64,000 nucleotides of DNA from Acinetobacter beijerinckii CIP 110307 (lineage in GTDB: Bacteria > Pseudomonadota > Gammaproteobacteria > Pseudomonadales > Moraxellaceae). The translations under genes were made by a program, and so were the position numbers. Location of the stretch: contig NZ_KB849763.1 in NCBI RefSeq assembly GCF_000369005.1, positions 62,001-126,000 on the forward strand, written 5' to 3'. A model generated the notes under the pieces. That model saw only the letters and a program-made list of their open reading frames with translations, ran no database searches and had not been told where the DNA came from. This document shows, one piece after another, positions 1 to 9,500 of the stretch (positions are counted from its first letter, which is position 1; the number at the start of each line of letters is the position of its first letter).

Positions 1-672
1 AATCTCGCTAAAATTGTACTTATCACAGCATTTTTATGGTGTATTCCGATCTTACTATTGACCTTCAGCCTAGGCTGGCAACACGCTTATACTCAGATGG
101 CATGGTTCTTTACTAAAGCAGCCTTGCTTACTTTTGGCGGAGCATATGCTGTGTTGCCTTATGTTTACCAAGGTGCAGTGAATTACTACGGATGGTTAAA
201 TCCCACTCAAATGATTGATGGATTGGCTCTCGGAGAAAGTACACCTGGCCCTTTAATTATGGTTGTAGCGTTTGTAGGCTTCTTGGGTGGCTTTAATCAA
301 GCTTTACTTGGAACTGAGCATCTGTTTCTTGCAGGTGCAGTAGCTGCAGTGATTGTTACTTGGTTTACCTTTCTCTTTTCCTTCGTTTTTATTTTCGCTG
401 GCGCACCACTGATTGAATCTACACATAACGAGCTTAAGTTTACCGCACCACTCACTGCGATCACCGCTGCTGTTGTAGGTGTAATTCTTAATCTTGCTCT
501 ATTCTTTAGCTATCACGTGCTGTGGCCAAATGGTTTTGATCATGCATTTAACTACGAAGCGGCAATCATTACCGTTGCAGCGATGATCGCACTCTTTAAA
601 TTTCAGATGAATGTTCTTTACGTGATCTTTGCTTCAGCACTTTCTGGTTTGATCCTGTATCTCTTTGTTTAA
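1..672 (+). CDS. chrA: Chromate transporter ChrA, C-terminal part (5' end outside window)
   Basis: The reading frame is open from base 1, so the gene starts upstream of the window and only the last 223 residues are visible. They are hydrophobic, with about five membrane segments. They carry the second-half signature of the CHR family: a TFGGAYAVLPY stretch followed by DGLALGESTPGPL. Known CHR proteins are inner-membrane exporters of chromate driven by the proton or sulfate gradient. An internal TTG at 58 could be mistaken for a start, but the sequence before it is also membrane-like and in frame. No partner gene follows on the same strand. The family is clear; the substrate is inferred from the family. 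Confidence 0.88.
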   Translation, partial: NLAKIVLITAFLWCIPILLLTFSLGWQHAYTQMAWFFTKAALLTFGGAYAVLPYVYQGAVNYYGWLNPTQMIDGLALGESTPGPLIMVVAFVGFLGGFNQALLGTEHLFLAGAVAAVIVTWFTFLFSFVFIFAGAPLIESTHNELKFTAPLTAITAAVVGVILNLALFFSYHVLWPNGFDHAFNYEAAIITVAAMIALFKFQMNVLYVIFASALSGLILYLFV

Positions 673-728
673 ACTATTGAGCTTGAGTTGAGTTATCCGA
701 CTCAAAAGGTACTGTTGTAAATGGTTTA

Positions 729-839
729 ATGAATCAATTAATTGAATAACACTTAAAAGAACACGTACTAAAGGATGCTGAACATATTAATGAAGAAGAA
801 ATACAAAAGTTTCTTGCTTTATTACAACGTTATTTATAG
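729..839 (+). pseudogene. Possible short relict ORF with one in-frame stop
   Basis: ATG at 729 opens a frame of six codons, hits TAA at 747-749, then stays open for 29 codons to TAG at 837-839. The downstream part reads like a small acidic/basic helical tail (KDAEHINEEEIQKFLALLQ). A single C-to-T change of a CAA codon would explain the stop. Its 3' end overlaps the end of convergent modC by a few bases. I do not recognise the family, and chance is possible at this size. Confidence 0.25.
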
Positions 840-1451
840 ATACCAAATCTCGTGAGTGAGTTGTTTGATTTCAGATTTATCATGACTCACATACAGCATC
901 GGAATTTTGAGTTCTGTTTTGATTTTTTGAAAGAAAGGAATAATCTCTTTTTTGTGTGCGGAATCAAGCGCAGAAAGTGGTTCATCTAATAATAATAATT
1001 GTGGTGAGTACAGCAAGGCACGCCCAAGAGCAACACGTTGTTTTTCACCTCCTGAGAGCTTAATCGGCATCCTTTCAGTTAAATGCTCCAATTTAAGCAA
1101 TTCAACAATATAGTCGAGTTCAAACTGACGTTGCGCTGGGCGAATATGTTTGAAGCCAAACAGTAGATTCTGCATTACATTTTTATGAGGAAATAACTGT
1201 GCATCCTGAAATACCAAACCAATCCGACGCTGTTGTGTACTCAGGTTAATTTTCTGAGCCCGATCAAACCATGTTTGATTCTGTATTTTAATCCAACCTG
1301 ATTGGGGTTTAATCAACCCAGCAATACTATGCAAAATCGTGGTTTTTCCTGAACCTGAAGCTCCAAATAAACCAATCACAGACTGATCAGATTGAAAGCG
1401 TTGGTCTAGAGAAAATTGTCCTTGGGTAAGTTGGATATGACAATCAATCAT
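834..1451 (-). CDS. modC: Molybdate ABC transporter ATP-binding protein ModC (short form)
   Basis: ATPase subunit that powers molybdate import. With the ATG at 1451 the protein is 205 residues: Walker A GASGSGKT at about 30-37, ABC signature LSGGEKQRVALGR from about 132, Walker B LLLLDEP at about 152-158 and a final switch His in YVSHD. It ends just after the ATPase core. The C-terminal molybdate-binding MOP/TOBE domain that makes the E. coli protein about 350 residues is absent. The start lies two bases after the modB stop. A TTG nine bases further upstream would overlap modB and is less likely. Last gene of modABC. Confidence 0.9.
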   Translation of the reverse strand: MIDCHIQLTQGQFSLDQRFQSDQSVIGLFGASGSGKTTILHSIAGLIKPQSGWIKIQNQTWFDRAQKINLSTQQRRIGLVFQDAQLFPHKNVMQNLLFGFKHIRPAQRQFELDYIVELLKLEHLTERMPIKLSGGEKQRVALGRALLYSPQLLLLDEPLSALDSAHKKEIIPFFQKIKTELKIPMLYVSHDKSEIKQLTHEIWYL

Positions 1452-1453
1452 GC

Positions 1454-2143
1454 TTAACAACCACGTTTATTTTTCTGATAACGATTGAACCATTGCGCAA
1501 ACCATAGTGCAAAGAAAGCTACGGATAAGGATAAGATAATTAAACGCCAAACTGCTGCTTCAGTATCAGGTTGCTGCATCAAACTATACATGGCTAAAGG
1601 CAAAGTCCGTGTTTCACTGGCAATATTCCCAACGAAGGTAATGGTTGCGCCAAACTCCCCTAAACTGCGGCAAAAACATAAAATACTTCCCACCAAAATT
1701 CCGCTGCTTGCAAGTGGCAAAGTTACCTGCATAAACGTGCCGAATGCAGAAGCACCTAAAGTTTTTGCCGCCATTTCTAAACGCTGATCCACCAGTTCAA
1801 TCGCCAGTCGAATTGATTGTACGAGTAAAGGAAAGCCCATTACCGCAGATGCCAATACCGCCCCTTTCCAATTAAACGCAAACTCCAATCCAAGTGGTGC
1901 TAGATATTGTCCTATGATGCCTCGATTGCCAAAAATTTGAAGTAACAAATAACCAGGTACAACTGGTGGTAACACTAAAGGTAAGAAAACCAGTGTTTCA
2001 AATAGTGATTTACCCCAGAACTCTTTCCTAGCTAAAATCCAAGCAATCAAAATTGCTGGAATTAAACTCACAATCAGACATGTTGCTGCCACTTTAGATG
2101 ACAGTAGCAATACTTCAAGTTCCTCGGGAGTCAGAATCATCAT
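1454..2143 (-). CDS. modB: Molybdate ABC transporter permease ModB
   Basis: Inner-membrane permease of the molybdate importer; 229 residues with five to six hydrophobic segments, matching the family length. The cytoplasmic EAA-type loop (EMAAKTLGASAFGTF...LPLA) that docks onto ModC is present near residue 125, and the GEFGATITFVGN stretch typical of ModB/CysT permeases follows. It lies four bases after modA and directly before modC, so the three genes are one transcription unit. Two adjacent ATG codons are possible starts; the first is used. Confidence 0.93.
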   Translation of the reverse strand: MMILTPEELEVLLLSSKVAATCLIVSLIPAILIAWILARKEFWGKSLFETLVFLPLVLPPVVPGYLLLQIFGNRGIIGQYLAPLGLEFAFNWKGAVLASAVMGFPLLVQSIRLAIELVDQRLEMAAKTLGASAFGTFMQVTLPLASSGILVGSILCFCRSLGEFGATITFVGNIASETRTLPLAMYSLMQQPDTEAAVWRLIILSLSVAFFALWFAQWFNRYQKNKRGC

Positions 2144-2147
2144 TTAA

Positions 2148-2912
2148 TTACTTAAGTACGCTAAAACCATATTTTTTAAATACTTTTGTTGCCTGACTGC
2201 TTTGTAAAAATTTATAGAATTTCATTGACTCTGTATTCTTGTTTACTAAACCTATTGGATAAATAATAGATTGATAGGTATTTTCTGGAAATGTTCCAAC
2301 GATGACGACATTTTTGCTGATCGCTGCATCAGTAGCGTAAACAATCCCCAACTGACATTCACCACGTGCCACAAAGTTTAAAGCAGCACGTACATCTTCG
2401 GTTTCCACTAAACGAGTTGAAACCTTATCCCACCAACCGATCGAGGTCAAAGCCTGCTTTGCATATTTCCCAACAGGTACGCTCTTAGTATCACCTGTAC
2501 ACCATTTACCTTGAGCAACCCTAGTGAAATCAAAACTTTTACCTATTTTTAATTTGATTGGGCGAGCTTTGGGAGCAATCACTACCAAACGATTACCCAA
2601 TAAATTCACGCGATCATTTGTAGATACCAACTGTTTATTCTGCAAATAATCCATCCATTGAACATCTGCTGATATAAAAATATCAGCTGGCGCACCTGCT
2701 TCAATTTGCTTGGCTAAAGTTGATGAACCTGCATATGATGTTTTGATTTGAACTTTATTTTTCTGCTCATAGATCATATCTAATTCATTGATCGCATTGG
2801 TTAAACTTGCAGCTGCATATACTGTAACTCTATCTACCGCAAATGTTTGTCTACAGCTAAATAAGCCAACGCATATAGCCAATGCATATCGGTATTTTTG
2901 TATCATCACCAA
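2148..2912 (-). CDS. modA: Molybdate-binding periplasmic protein ModA
   Basis: Periplasmic binding protein that delivers molybdate to ModBC. About 254 residues with an N-terminal signal peptide (hydrophobic core LAICVGLF, then TFA before the mature VDRVTVYAAASL). Family motifs are visible: AAASLTNAI, SYAGSSTLAKQIEAGAPADIF, and the late LGIVYATDA segment of the ligand cleft. The 5' end could be TTG at 2912, which is well spaced from a GAGG ribosome site, or ATG at 2906. First gene of modABC, with a ModE-like palindrome just upstream. Confidence 0.92.
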   Translation of the reverse strand: MVMIQKYRYALAICVGLFSCRQTFAVDRVTVYAAASLTNAINELDMIYEQKNKVQIKTSYAGSSTLAKQIEAGAPADIFISADVQWMDYLQNKQLVSTNDRVNLLGNRLVVIAPKARPIKLKIGKSFDFTRVAQGKWCTGDTKSVPVGKYAKQALTSIGWWDKVSTRLVETEDVRAALNFVARGECQLGIVYATDAAISKNVVIVGTFPENTYQSIIYPIGLVNKNTESMKFYKFLQSSQATKVFKKYGFSVLK

Positions 2913-2936
2913 TGGAACGACCTCATCCTCAGAATT

Positions 2937-2960
2937 CGATATATTCTTGAAAACATATCG
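2937..2960 (-). promoter_or_regulatory. Candidate ModE operator upstream of modA
   Basis: Imperfect palindrome with arms CGATATATT and CATATCG around an 8-base spacer, about 25 bases upstream of the modA start. The arms resemble the ModE repressor site known from enterobacterial modA promoters (CG-N-TATAT ... ATA-N-CG). No modE gene is in the window, so the assignment is inference from the motif and its position. Confidence 0.4.
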
Positions 2961-3218
2961 CTTAATAAAGATACACTAAAAACAAAAATTCGCTAGCCTT
3001 GTTCTTCTTCATAGTCATCTGTTTTTAAAGCTCAATGATCTAACGATAGGAATCAAGATCATCATTTGGTGCAAAAAATTAATCTCAAACCACTTTAGTG
3101 CAGCACTGCATACCTTGTGATATGAGCAAAACTTAGCCTAATCAAGATCAACTTTTCTCTCAATCAATCGTTATTTACCGAAAAATATAACGATAAACAG
3201 CAATTTTCCTTCTGAAAT

Positions 3219-3266
3219 AAAAAAAAACGCCTATCCAAACATCAACCGAATGATGCGGAATAGACG
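3219..3266 (-). terminator. Intrinsic terminator downstream of the lipoprotein genes
   Basis: On the minus strand a stem formed by 3257-3266 and 3228-3236 (CGTCTATTCC with GGATAGGCG, one bulge) is followed by nine T residues. An inner CATC/GATG pairing lies in the loop. It is placed to end transcripts coming from the lipoprotein genes at 3.5-4.3 kb. The remaining bases between 2961 and 3458 show nothing I can name. Confidence 0.55.
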
Positions 3267-3458
3267 CCTTTGTCTATTTCTAAATAATAGCGAGAAAAGC
3301 TATCCTATTTTTGTTTTAGCAAAAGTTGTGCCATTTTCTGCTTCATGCTTATTAACATCAGATCTATAAGGATAAATCTTTTTTATCAATATAGTAGCAT
3401 CACAAACATTTCATTAAATCATTTCAACCTATTCTAATATCTAAGGATAGAAACTGAA

Positions 3459-3862
3459 TCAGTCACAAGTTGATTTTCCTGGCTCAACATATCTAACTTC
3501 TAGTTTATTATCTTTATCCATAACACAAATACTTCTATGAAAGCTTTTATTTGTATCTAAAATAATTTCGTAAGCAATATTACGTTCAATTTCTTTTAAT
3601 GGTATTGCAACACATTTTTTTCATCTATAGGTAGAGGGGTATTAGTGTATAGCTTTTCATAAGTACTTTTAAAATCTTTGTTGTAATCAATATTTCCTAA
3701 ATAAATAAGAAAAGTATTATTAAGACCATAATAAATTTTAGAATTATTTGTAAATACACATAGTTGATTGTGTTTGATTTTTACCTCAAGATCCTTACCT
3801 TGAGGATTACAACCAGTTAAGTATGCAAGAATAATAAAAACAGATAAAGTATATTTATTCAT
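3459..3862 (-). pseudogene. Frameshifted small lipoprotein, T6SS immunity-like
   Basis: ATG at 3862 begins a lipoprotein signal with lipobox LTGC (Cys18). The first frame stops at 3596 after about 88 residues. One base shift in a run of seven A residues near 3614-3620 joins it to a second open frame that continues KKCVAIPLKEIERNI... and ends at 3459, giving about 134 residues. The joined product has the same plan as its upstream neighbour: short lipoprotein, early Cys, middle CVAIPL/CFEPL block, late Cys. Acinetobacter genomes often carry such lipoproteins annotated as putative T6SS immunity proteins. Either a recent mutation, a sequencing slip in the homopolymer, or phase variation. Confidence 0.6.
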
Positions 3863-3916
3863 ATTTAAAATCTAAAAGACAATCAATATTGACTACCACT
3901 CATAGCCCTTCCCACT

Positions 3917-4348
3917 TTATTTACATTCAATGATTTCATTTTTTGATAGATTCAACTTAGAATCACGTCCGGACAAGTATGAATAATTTATAAATTCGTA
4001 TTGTCTCAAATATTTACCTTTTTTAATCTCTAGTCTAATTTGCGTCTCTAAACTACTATATTTTACTTTCAATGGTTCAAAACAGAAAATAGACTTACTC
4101 TGTTTATTAGATAAATTTTTTAAGCTTTCTTCATACATATCAATCGATAATTTCTCATCAAAAATACTTTCCTTATGCTTAAATGAGATATCTAATAGCC
4201 CAAACTCATGAGCTGCTATCATATCACTTGTTTTTAGAGCACAAAGCTTACTACCATAAAACTCATATTTAAAATCTTCAACCTGATTCTCTTTACAACC
4301 TAAAAGAAAAACAAACAATAAGATGATAGAAATTTGTTTTAACACCAC
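3917..4348 (-). CDS. Small lipoprotein, putative T6SS immunity protein
   Basis: About 143 residues with a lipoprotein signal peptide and lipobox LLGC (Cys18), so the mature protein should sit in the periplasm anchored to a membrane. It shares length, cysteine placement and a central CFEPLKVK block with the frameshifted neighbour 54 bases downstream, so the two are probably tandem paralogues. The function is inferred from similarity to Acinetobacter lipoproteins labelled T6SS immunity and from lying just beyond the PAAR gene. The start is uncertain: GTG 4348 or 4345, with a strong AAGGAGG placed too far upstream for either. Confidence 0.6.
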   Translation of the reverse strand: MVLKQISIILLFVFLLGCKENQVEDFKYEFYGSKLCALKTSDMIAAHEFGLLDISFKHKESIFDEKLSIDMYEESLKNLSNKQSKSIFCFEPLKVKYSSLETQIRLEIKKGKYLRQYEFINYSYLSGRDSKLNLSKNEIIECK

Positions 4349-4455
4349 CCGAAGCTCATCCCGAAATTGAATGTGGAACCTCCTTCGATCTATTCATGCT
4401 CTATCTGTTATTTGATCAAAAATCTGTTCCTTTGAGCAATTTTCGAAATCAGTAA

Positions 4456-4491
4456 TAAAAAAATGAAGCCCTTTACTGAATCAAAGAGCTT
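4456..4491 (-). terminator. Intrinsic terminator after the PAAR gene
   Basis: On the minus strand AAGCTCTTT (4491-4483) pairs with AAAGGGCTT (4474-4466) around an 8-base loop, and a run of seven T follows. It lies 10 bases after the PAAR stop and should close the minus-strand T6SS operon, leaving the lipoprotein genes as a separate unit. Confidence 0.6.
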
Positions 4492-4500
4492 TCAAAGTCT

Positions 4501-4764
4501 TTAACCTCTTACCGCTAAATTCTGCTTTGGCAACAGCTTGCAACCACACGACAATGCATCACTCACTCTTGCCGCAGCTTTACCCATCACCTGCATATTT
4601 GGATCGCCAGCAATAATGGTAGCAACCGTTTGATGCTTAGGGCACGTTGCCTTATCTCCCACACAGGCAATCGGAATTCCTTCAATGAGAAAGCTACTGT
4701 TTCCAGTAATCACCTGCCCACCACCTGTTGTAGGACAACCAATCACAATATAAGGTGTCGCCAT
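4501..4764 (-). CDS. PAAR-domain T6SS spike tip protein
   Basis: A stand-alone PAAR protein of 87 residues, the usual size. It starts with the conserved MATPYIVIGCPTTGGGQVI, then the second repeat IPIACVGDKATCPKH, with Gly-rich turns and His/Cys residues that bind the zinc at the cone tip. PAAR proteins cap the VgrG trimer and sharpen the T6SS spike. It carries no C-terminal toxin extension, so any effector would have to be separate. Last gene of the minus-strand T6SS arm, 33 bases after the OmpA-domain gene, followed by a terminator. Confidence 0.92.
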   Translation of the reverse strand: MATPYIVIGCPTTGGGQVITGNSSFLIEGIPIACVGDKATCPKHQTVATIIAGDPNMQVMGKAAARVSDALSCGCKLLPKQNLAVRG

Positions 4765-4797
4765 AATCCTAACTCTCCGCTAAAAGCGCCTAAATCA

Positions 4798-5571
4798 TTA
4801 AAGCACTTCAAACTCAATTCGACGATTTTTCTTACGTCCATCTGCAGTTGCATTGTCTGCAACAGGTTGACTGGAGCCTTTACCTTCGGTACTTAGGCGA
4901 TCAGCCGTAATACTTTTACTGACTAAGTAATTTTGTACCGCTGCAGCACGTTGCTGACTTAACACCGTGTTTTTATTGGCATCACCTGAACTATCGGTAT
5001 GCCCAATAATTTTGACTTTCTTGCCACCAACTTTATTTAAAGCCACCGCCATTTCATCCAAAATCTTTTGTCCTGCCGCAGTCAGAATGGCACTACCTGA
5101 TTCAAATTCAATGATTCGATTTTTTAGTGCATCATCAATGATTTTTTGCTCAGCCTGATTTACTGAGAGCTGTGCATTAAAGCGATAAGGCTGCTGCACC
5201 AAAGATTGAAAACTAGTTGTAGTCGGTTGGATTTGACTTGGATCAGTCATTTTCCCAGTTAAATCAACCTGAGTTCCTTTAACACGCAACTGACCTTGTG
5301 AAATCTTTTTCAGATCTGGGGTAATGACACGAGTCACAGAATCACTCCAGCCATTCGGAGCTGAAACTGGACGAACCTGAATTTTATCGACCACTTGATC
5401 TGCACCATAGACAGACTGCATCTTAGCCAAGATTGCTTGCTTACTCGCATCATTTGGAACAACACCTTCCACCACGATTGGTGCTGCACTAGCAAGATGA
5501 CTTTGACCTAAAACACATAAGCCAAACAATAAACTCGCCCATATAGATTTCGGATTATTTTTCATATTCAT
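4798..5571 (-). CDS. OmpA-domain peptidoglycan-binding T6SS accessory protein
   Basis: 257 residues. A signal peptide ends at SHLASAAP. The N-terminal half (about 30-130) looks like BON-type repeats, with [15 protein letters not shown] and a second [13 protein letters not shown]. The C-terminal OmpA domain (about 150-257) has the HTDSSGD ... LSQQRA peptidoglycan-binding motif and the RRIEF end. TssL in this locus has no peptidoglycan-binding domain, so this protein may supply the cell-wall anchor; this is inference. It is sometimes labelled tagN in Acinetobacter T6SS maps. It overlaps tagF by four bases (ATGA), showing translational coupling. Confidence 0.8.
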   Translation of the reverse strand: MNMKNNPKSIWASLLFGLCVLGQSHLASAAPIVVEGVVPNDASKQAILAKMQSVYGADQVVDKIQVRPVSAPNGWSDSVTRVITPDLKKISQGQLRVKGTQVDLTGKMTDPSQIQPTTTSFQSLVQQPYRFNAQLSVNQAEQKIIDDALKNRIIEFESGSAILTAAGQKILDEMAVALNKVGGKKVKIIGHTDSSGDANKNTVLSQQRAAAVQNYLVSKSITADRLSTEGKGSSQPVADNATADGRKKNRRIEFEVL

Positions 5572-6527
5572 TCATCTAAAAAAGTTTGTCTAAACAGTTT
5601 TAAACCTTGATTGAGGCTTAACTGACGCTGACAAAGTGATTGTTCTAATGTTGCAAGACCTGCATTCTGTTCAAGATAAGCATCAATCCATTGTGCTTGG
5701 ATCAATGATACCCAATGCTCACTCTGCATGCTTTGGGTAAAGATATCGCTGAGTGCCATGATGTCAGCACCTTGAAAGCCAATGAATAGAATTGGCTCAT
5801 CACGATGTAAAATACCAATCAGAATTTCAGTATTGTTAATCCCTAAGAATTGCCCGATCATACCAACCCAGAAAGCCGCTATTTCATAGCAATACATGTG
5901 ATTATTGATGGGTAGGATCAACACTTTATTTAAACGGCTGGTGCCATTTTTTAAGATCGGCTGTAGTAATAGTCCTAGACCAATCATACTTTGTGCAAGT
6001 TCATAGACATTGATTTTCATCAATTGTGCAAATGAGTGCATGGTATGATTTTCATAGAAACCATTACACTCTGTTGCAGTGAAGACTTGCGCAACATTCG
6101 GCAGGTTATTCAACTTTTCCAACATGATATTGGTATCTCTAATACTACGAAGTACCCGATTACGTTGGAATAAATCAACCAAAACAGACTTGTAGTAATA
6201 AGGCGCCAATAACAGATTTTGATACGGCTGCTCCACTTCAAGTAATTGACTGAGTACCATTGGAAATGCTCTGCCTGAGCTGTCTTGACTGGCAATCAAG
6301 TTTGCTGCCAAAAACATCGGCTCAGCAGGATTGGCAATAAAGAAATCCAATGCAGGTAAAGATTCATAACGCTGCTTAAAATCTGGTGCACGCATGGCAT
6401 GCTCAAGCGCTTCTGTAATCCACTGATCAAGTACCTGAATCAATGCATACTGCCCTTTGGATTTTAGAAAGTCACCACGTGCGGGTGTCTTGCCATAATA
6501 TAAAGGTGTGGTTTTTACTTGCTGCAT
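5568..6527 (-). CDS. tagF: T6SS-associated protein TagF
   Basis: 319 residues. The N-terminus has the TagF hallmark [16 protein letters not shown], followed by the DFFIANP segment. In Pseudomonas, TagF is a post-translational repressor of T6SS assembly acting against Fha. No Fha, PpkA or PppA gene is seen here, so regulation may differ. The N-terminal 220 residues fit the family; the rest is a less conserved extension. It lies between tssM and the OmpA-domain gene in the minus arm. Confidence 0.9.
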   Translation of the reverse strand: MQQVKTTPLYYGKTPARGDFLKSKGQYALIQVLDQWITEALEHAMRAPDFKQRYESLPALDFFIANPAEPMFLAANLIASQDSSGRAFPMVLSQLLEVEQPYQNLLLAPYYYKSVLVDLFQRNRVLRSIRDTNIMLEKLNNLPNVAQVFTATECNGFYENHTMHSFAQLMKINVYELAQSMIGLGLLLQPILKNGTSRLNKVLILPINNHMYCYEIAAFWVGMIGQFLGINNTEILIGILHRDEPILFIGFQGADIMALSDIFTQSMQSEHWVSLIQAQWIDAYLEQNAGLATLEQSLCQRQLSLNQGLKLFRQTFLDE

Positions 6528-6564
6528 CCAAGCCTCTCCTGCTGTGCCATGATTATCCCTAACA

Positions 6565-9500
6565 TTACGGTGTTACCCCAGGCTGAGCAGGTGTAGCTGG
6601 TTGTGGTTTAGGTGCAGCACCCAGAGGTGTTGCCTGCGCAGAAACCACACGTACCGCTTTCTCTGTCACCACTTTATCTACCAGTTGCAGGCCAGCATAA
6701 CCACGGCTTGAGCCGATATTACCTGAGCTATTACCGCTAATCAGACGAAAGTTCACTTTTAAGTTTAACGATGGCTCAGTTTTACTGGTCCAAGTCATTT
6801 CAAAGCTACCATTTTGCTCTTTACGCTGTGCCGCATCGATCAAACGGTTAATACCATATTCACCAGGTTCTTCAAAAATCGTATGGGTTTTACCTTCCAA
6901 ATCCACGGCGGTAATACGCGCGCCCGGAATAGCCCCTTGGTTCGGCCATACGAAGTTCACCCATTGCTGAATGCCATTTTCAAACACCATACGTTGACCA
7001 TCAATATCAATGGTGTATGACAAGTACTGTGGATTCGGTAATGGATAGAACTGGAAGTTCGATTGATTGGATACAGGTGCAGCCGCAGACTGATCTAAAC
7101 TTCCTGTCGCCATACCATTAATAGGTGCAACATATTGCTGGAATGCCATCACAAACTGAGGGCTCAAGCTAATACCCAAATCTTTCCATGTTTTCGACGT
7201 CAGGACATAACCACGACGAATGACAAATGGGTCCAAGGCTTCTTTCACAAAGCGTGCAATGCTACCTGTTTCACCAAAGATTTGACCAATTTCACTACTG
7301 GTTGCTTGTAAACTTACACTCGAATTAAATGGATATTTTTGACTTAAATTAGTTTTAAATGGTTGATAAGCTTGGATTCCCCACAACTTATTCAACTCAT
7401 CTTGGGTTGGTACAATCAAGCTTGCAAAAGATTGGGTTAATGGTGTCATCAACAATTTTTGTAATACCTGTTGATCGGTGTCTTTTAGACCCACCATCAT
7501 CTTCTCATCTACATATTTCTGTGTGGTATTAAAGACTGAAGTTTGATCGTTAATGGTTTGCTTCACCAAAGCCATCGCACTTGGACCAATCTCGCCTGCT
7601 GTTTTAAGATCATTAAACTTACTACGCACTTGCGCAAGGTTGCTCATGTACTCATCAAATAATGATTTATCCTGTAAATCATCACGCTTACGTACCAACT
7701 GATAGAACATTTGATATTCTTGTGAAATTGCACCTTGTGCTTTGTTCACCGCCTGAGCTGCAGCTTTATCATCTGAATTATTCAAGACTTTACGTTTGAA
7801 CCATGCCACAAAGCCCTTTTCTGGCACAGCCAATTCAGCTTGTACAATTGGGTTATCCCAGTTGGTCTCAATCGCAATGCGTTGTAATAAGATACGAATT
7901 GGTGAATTTTGTGGCTCACCTAAAATATCAATCATCTTGACTTGCTGAGCGAATTGATCGTTTTTGGCATAATAAATACTGTTCAGGAATTTTTTCCATT
8001 CCATGACATATTCTTGTTTATACAATGCCACCAGTTGTTTACGGATTTGCTCTGGGCTACCCGAGAAAGTTAAATCATCTGATTGATGACTGTTTAACAC
8101 CCAGTCTTTACTGTCTGTTGGTTTATTCGCAGCTTCATCAATCGCTTTTTCAACATACTCATCCCATGCTTTTTGGGTAAACACACCAGGTAAAGCATAA
8201 CTCCCTAACACAATGGCACGATTGTGTTCACCCACAATCTGTCCTACCGTTACCGCTGGGAAACGTACGGCAGCACGCATTTTGATTTCGTTATAAACAC
8301 GATCACGCGCAGGCATACCACGAATCACAGACAATAAAACTTGGCGGGTTTGATCGACCACTTGTGCATCGGTTTCCAATACAGGGAAACCCTCCTGATT
8401 CGCCAAAGTCATGGCATAAGACAGGATCTTTTCTGCATCCTGAATCATTTCACCACGAGGCATTTGTCCGCGATTGGCATCCAACCAAGAACGCCAGAAA
8501 CGTGAAACCTGATCACTTAAATGACTGGTATCCATATATTCAGGATTACTCATCATTAAATAGGCTTTTAATGCGTTATAGGCATCTTGCGGATTGCTGT
8601 CTGAAGGTTCTAAATATTGTTGTGTCTTCGCGACTTGCTGGGTTTCGACATTGACATGATTGGCTTTCAAGGTCGCTTCATTATTTTTCACACGTTGCAA
8701 ATATTGCGCAATATTCTGCTGTGTCGGGGTCAGGACGATTTGCTTTATCCCTTTGAGATACTCAGCTTTTAAGCTCTCACGTAACTGATTGCCTTGGTAC
8801 AAACCAAAGCTGAATTTGAGTGGACGATGATCGTTGAACTCATCCAGCTGTTGCAAGCGTTCCTGCAAGATCAGTAAAGCTTCAAGCTGAGTTGAAAGCT
8901 GTTGTCCTGAGGCTTTTTCCAAATGCACCACTTTATCTAAATCAGCCTGCACATCTGCAATCAATTGCTGGTTATTGCGATATGACCACACCCATACGCC
9001 CAAGACCAGTGAAACACCCACCAACGCTGCAATAAATCCAATATAGCGCTGACGCTTTTTCGCAGGATTAATATGCTGTTTGACCAAGTCTTTATCTCGC
9101 AAAATAACATTGGAGAATAGACCTTGTAAGAAATAGCCATGATTTGGTGCAAGTGATGGACTCACACCCTCCTGACCATTGGCCTGAATCTGCTGAAGCT
9201 GGAACTCTTGTGCAATATTTTCCGTCATTGGACTTTCAATAATGCCTTCCTGCAAAGCACTGGTGAAATAAAAACCACGGAATACAGGTTGGAACTGATA
9301 CGGGTTATCTTCAAACAAAGTGCCGATAAAGCTTTTTAATACAGGTTTTAAGGTTTTAAATTCCAGCGGGAATGTCATCACACTTGGAGAAATATTTTGC
9401 GAATGACGACGACTTAAATGTGTAGTACTAACACTTTTTAGACCATCGTAAAGAATGCTGTAATGTTTTTCGAATAATTCAACGGCATTCTGAGATGAGT

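Noticed and set aside
4343..4400. Full effector gene between PAAR and the lipoproteins
   Set aside because: Only a 14-codon piece is open before a stop; no frame in 4343-4500 is long enough.
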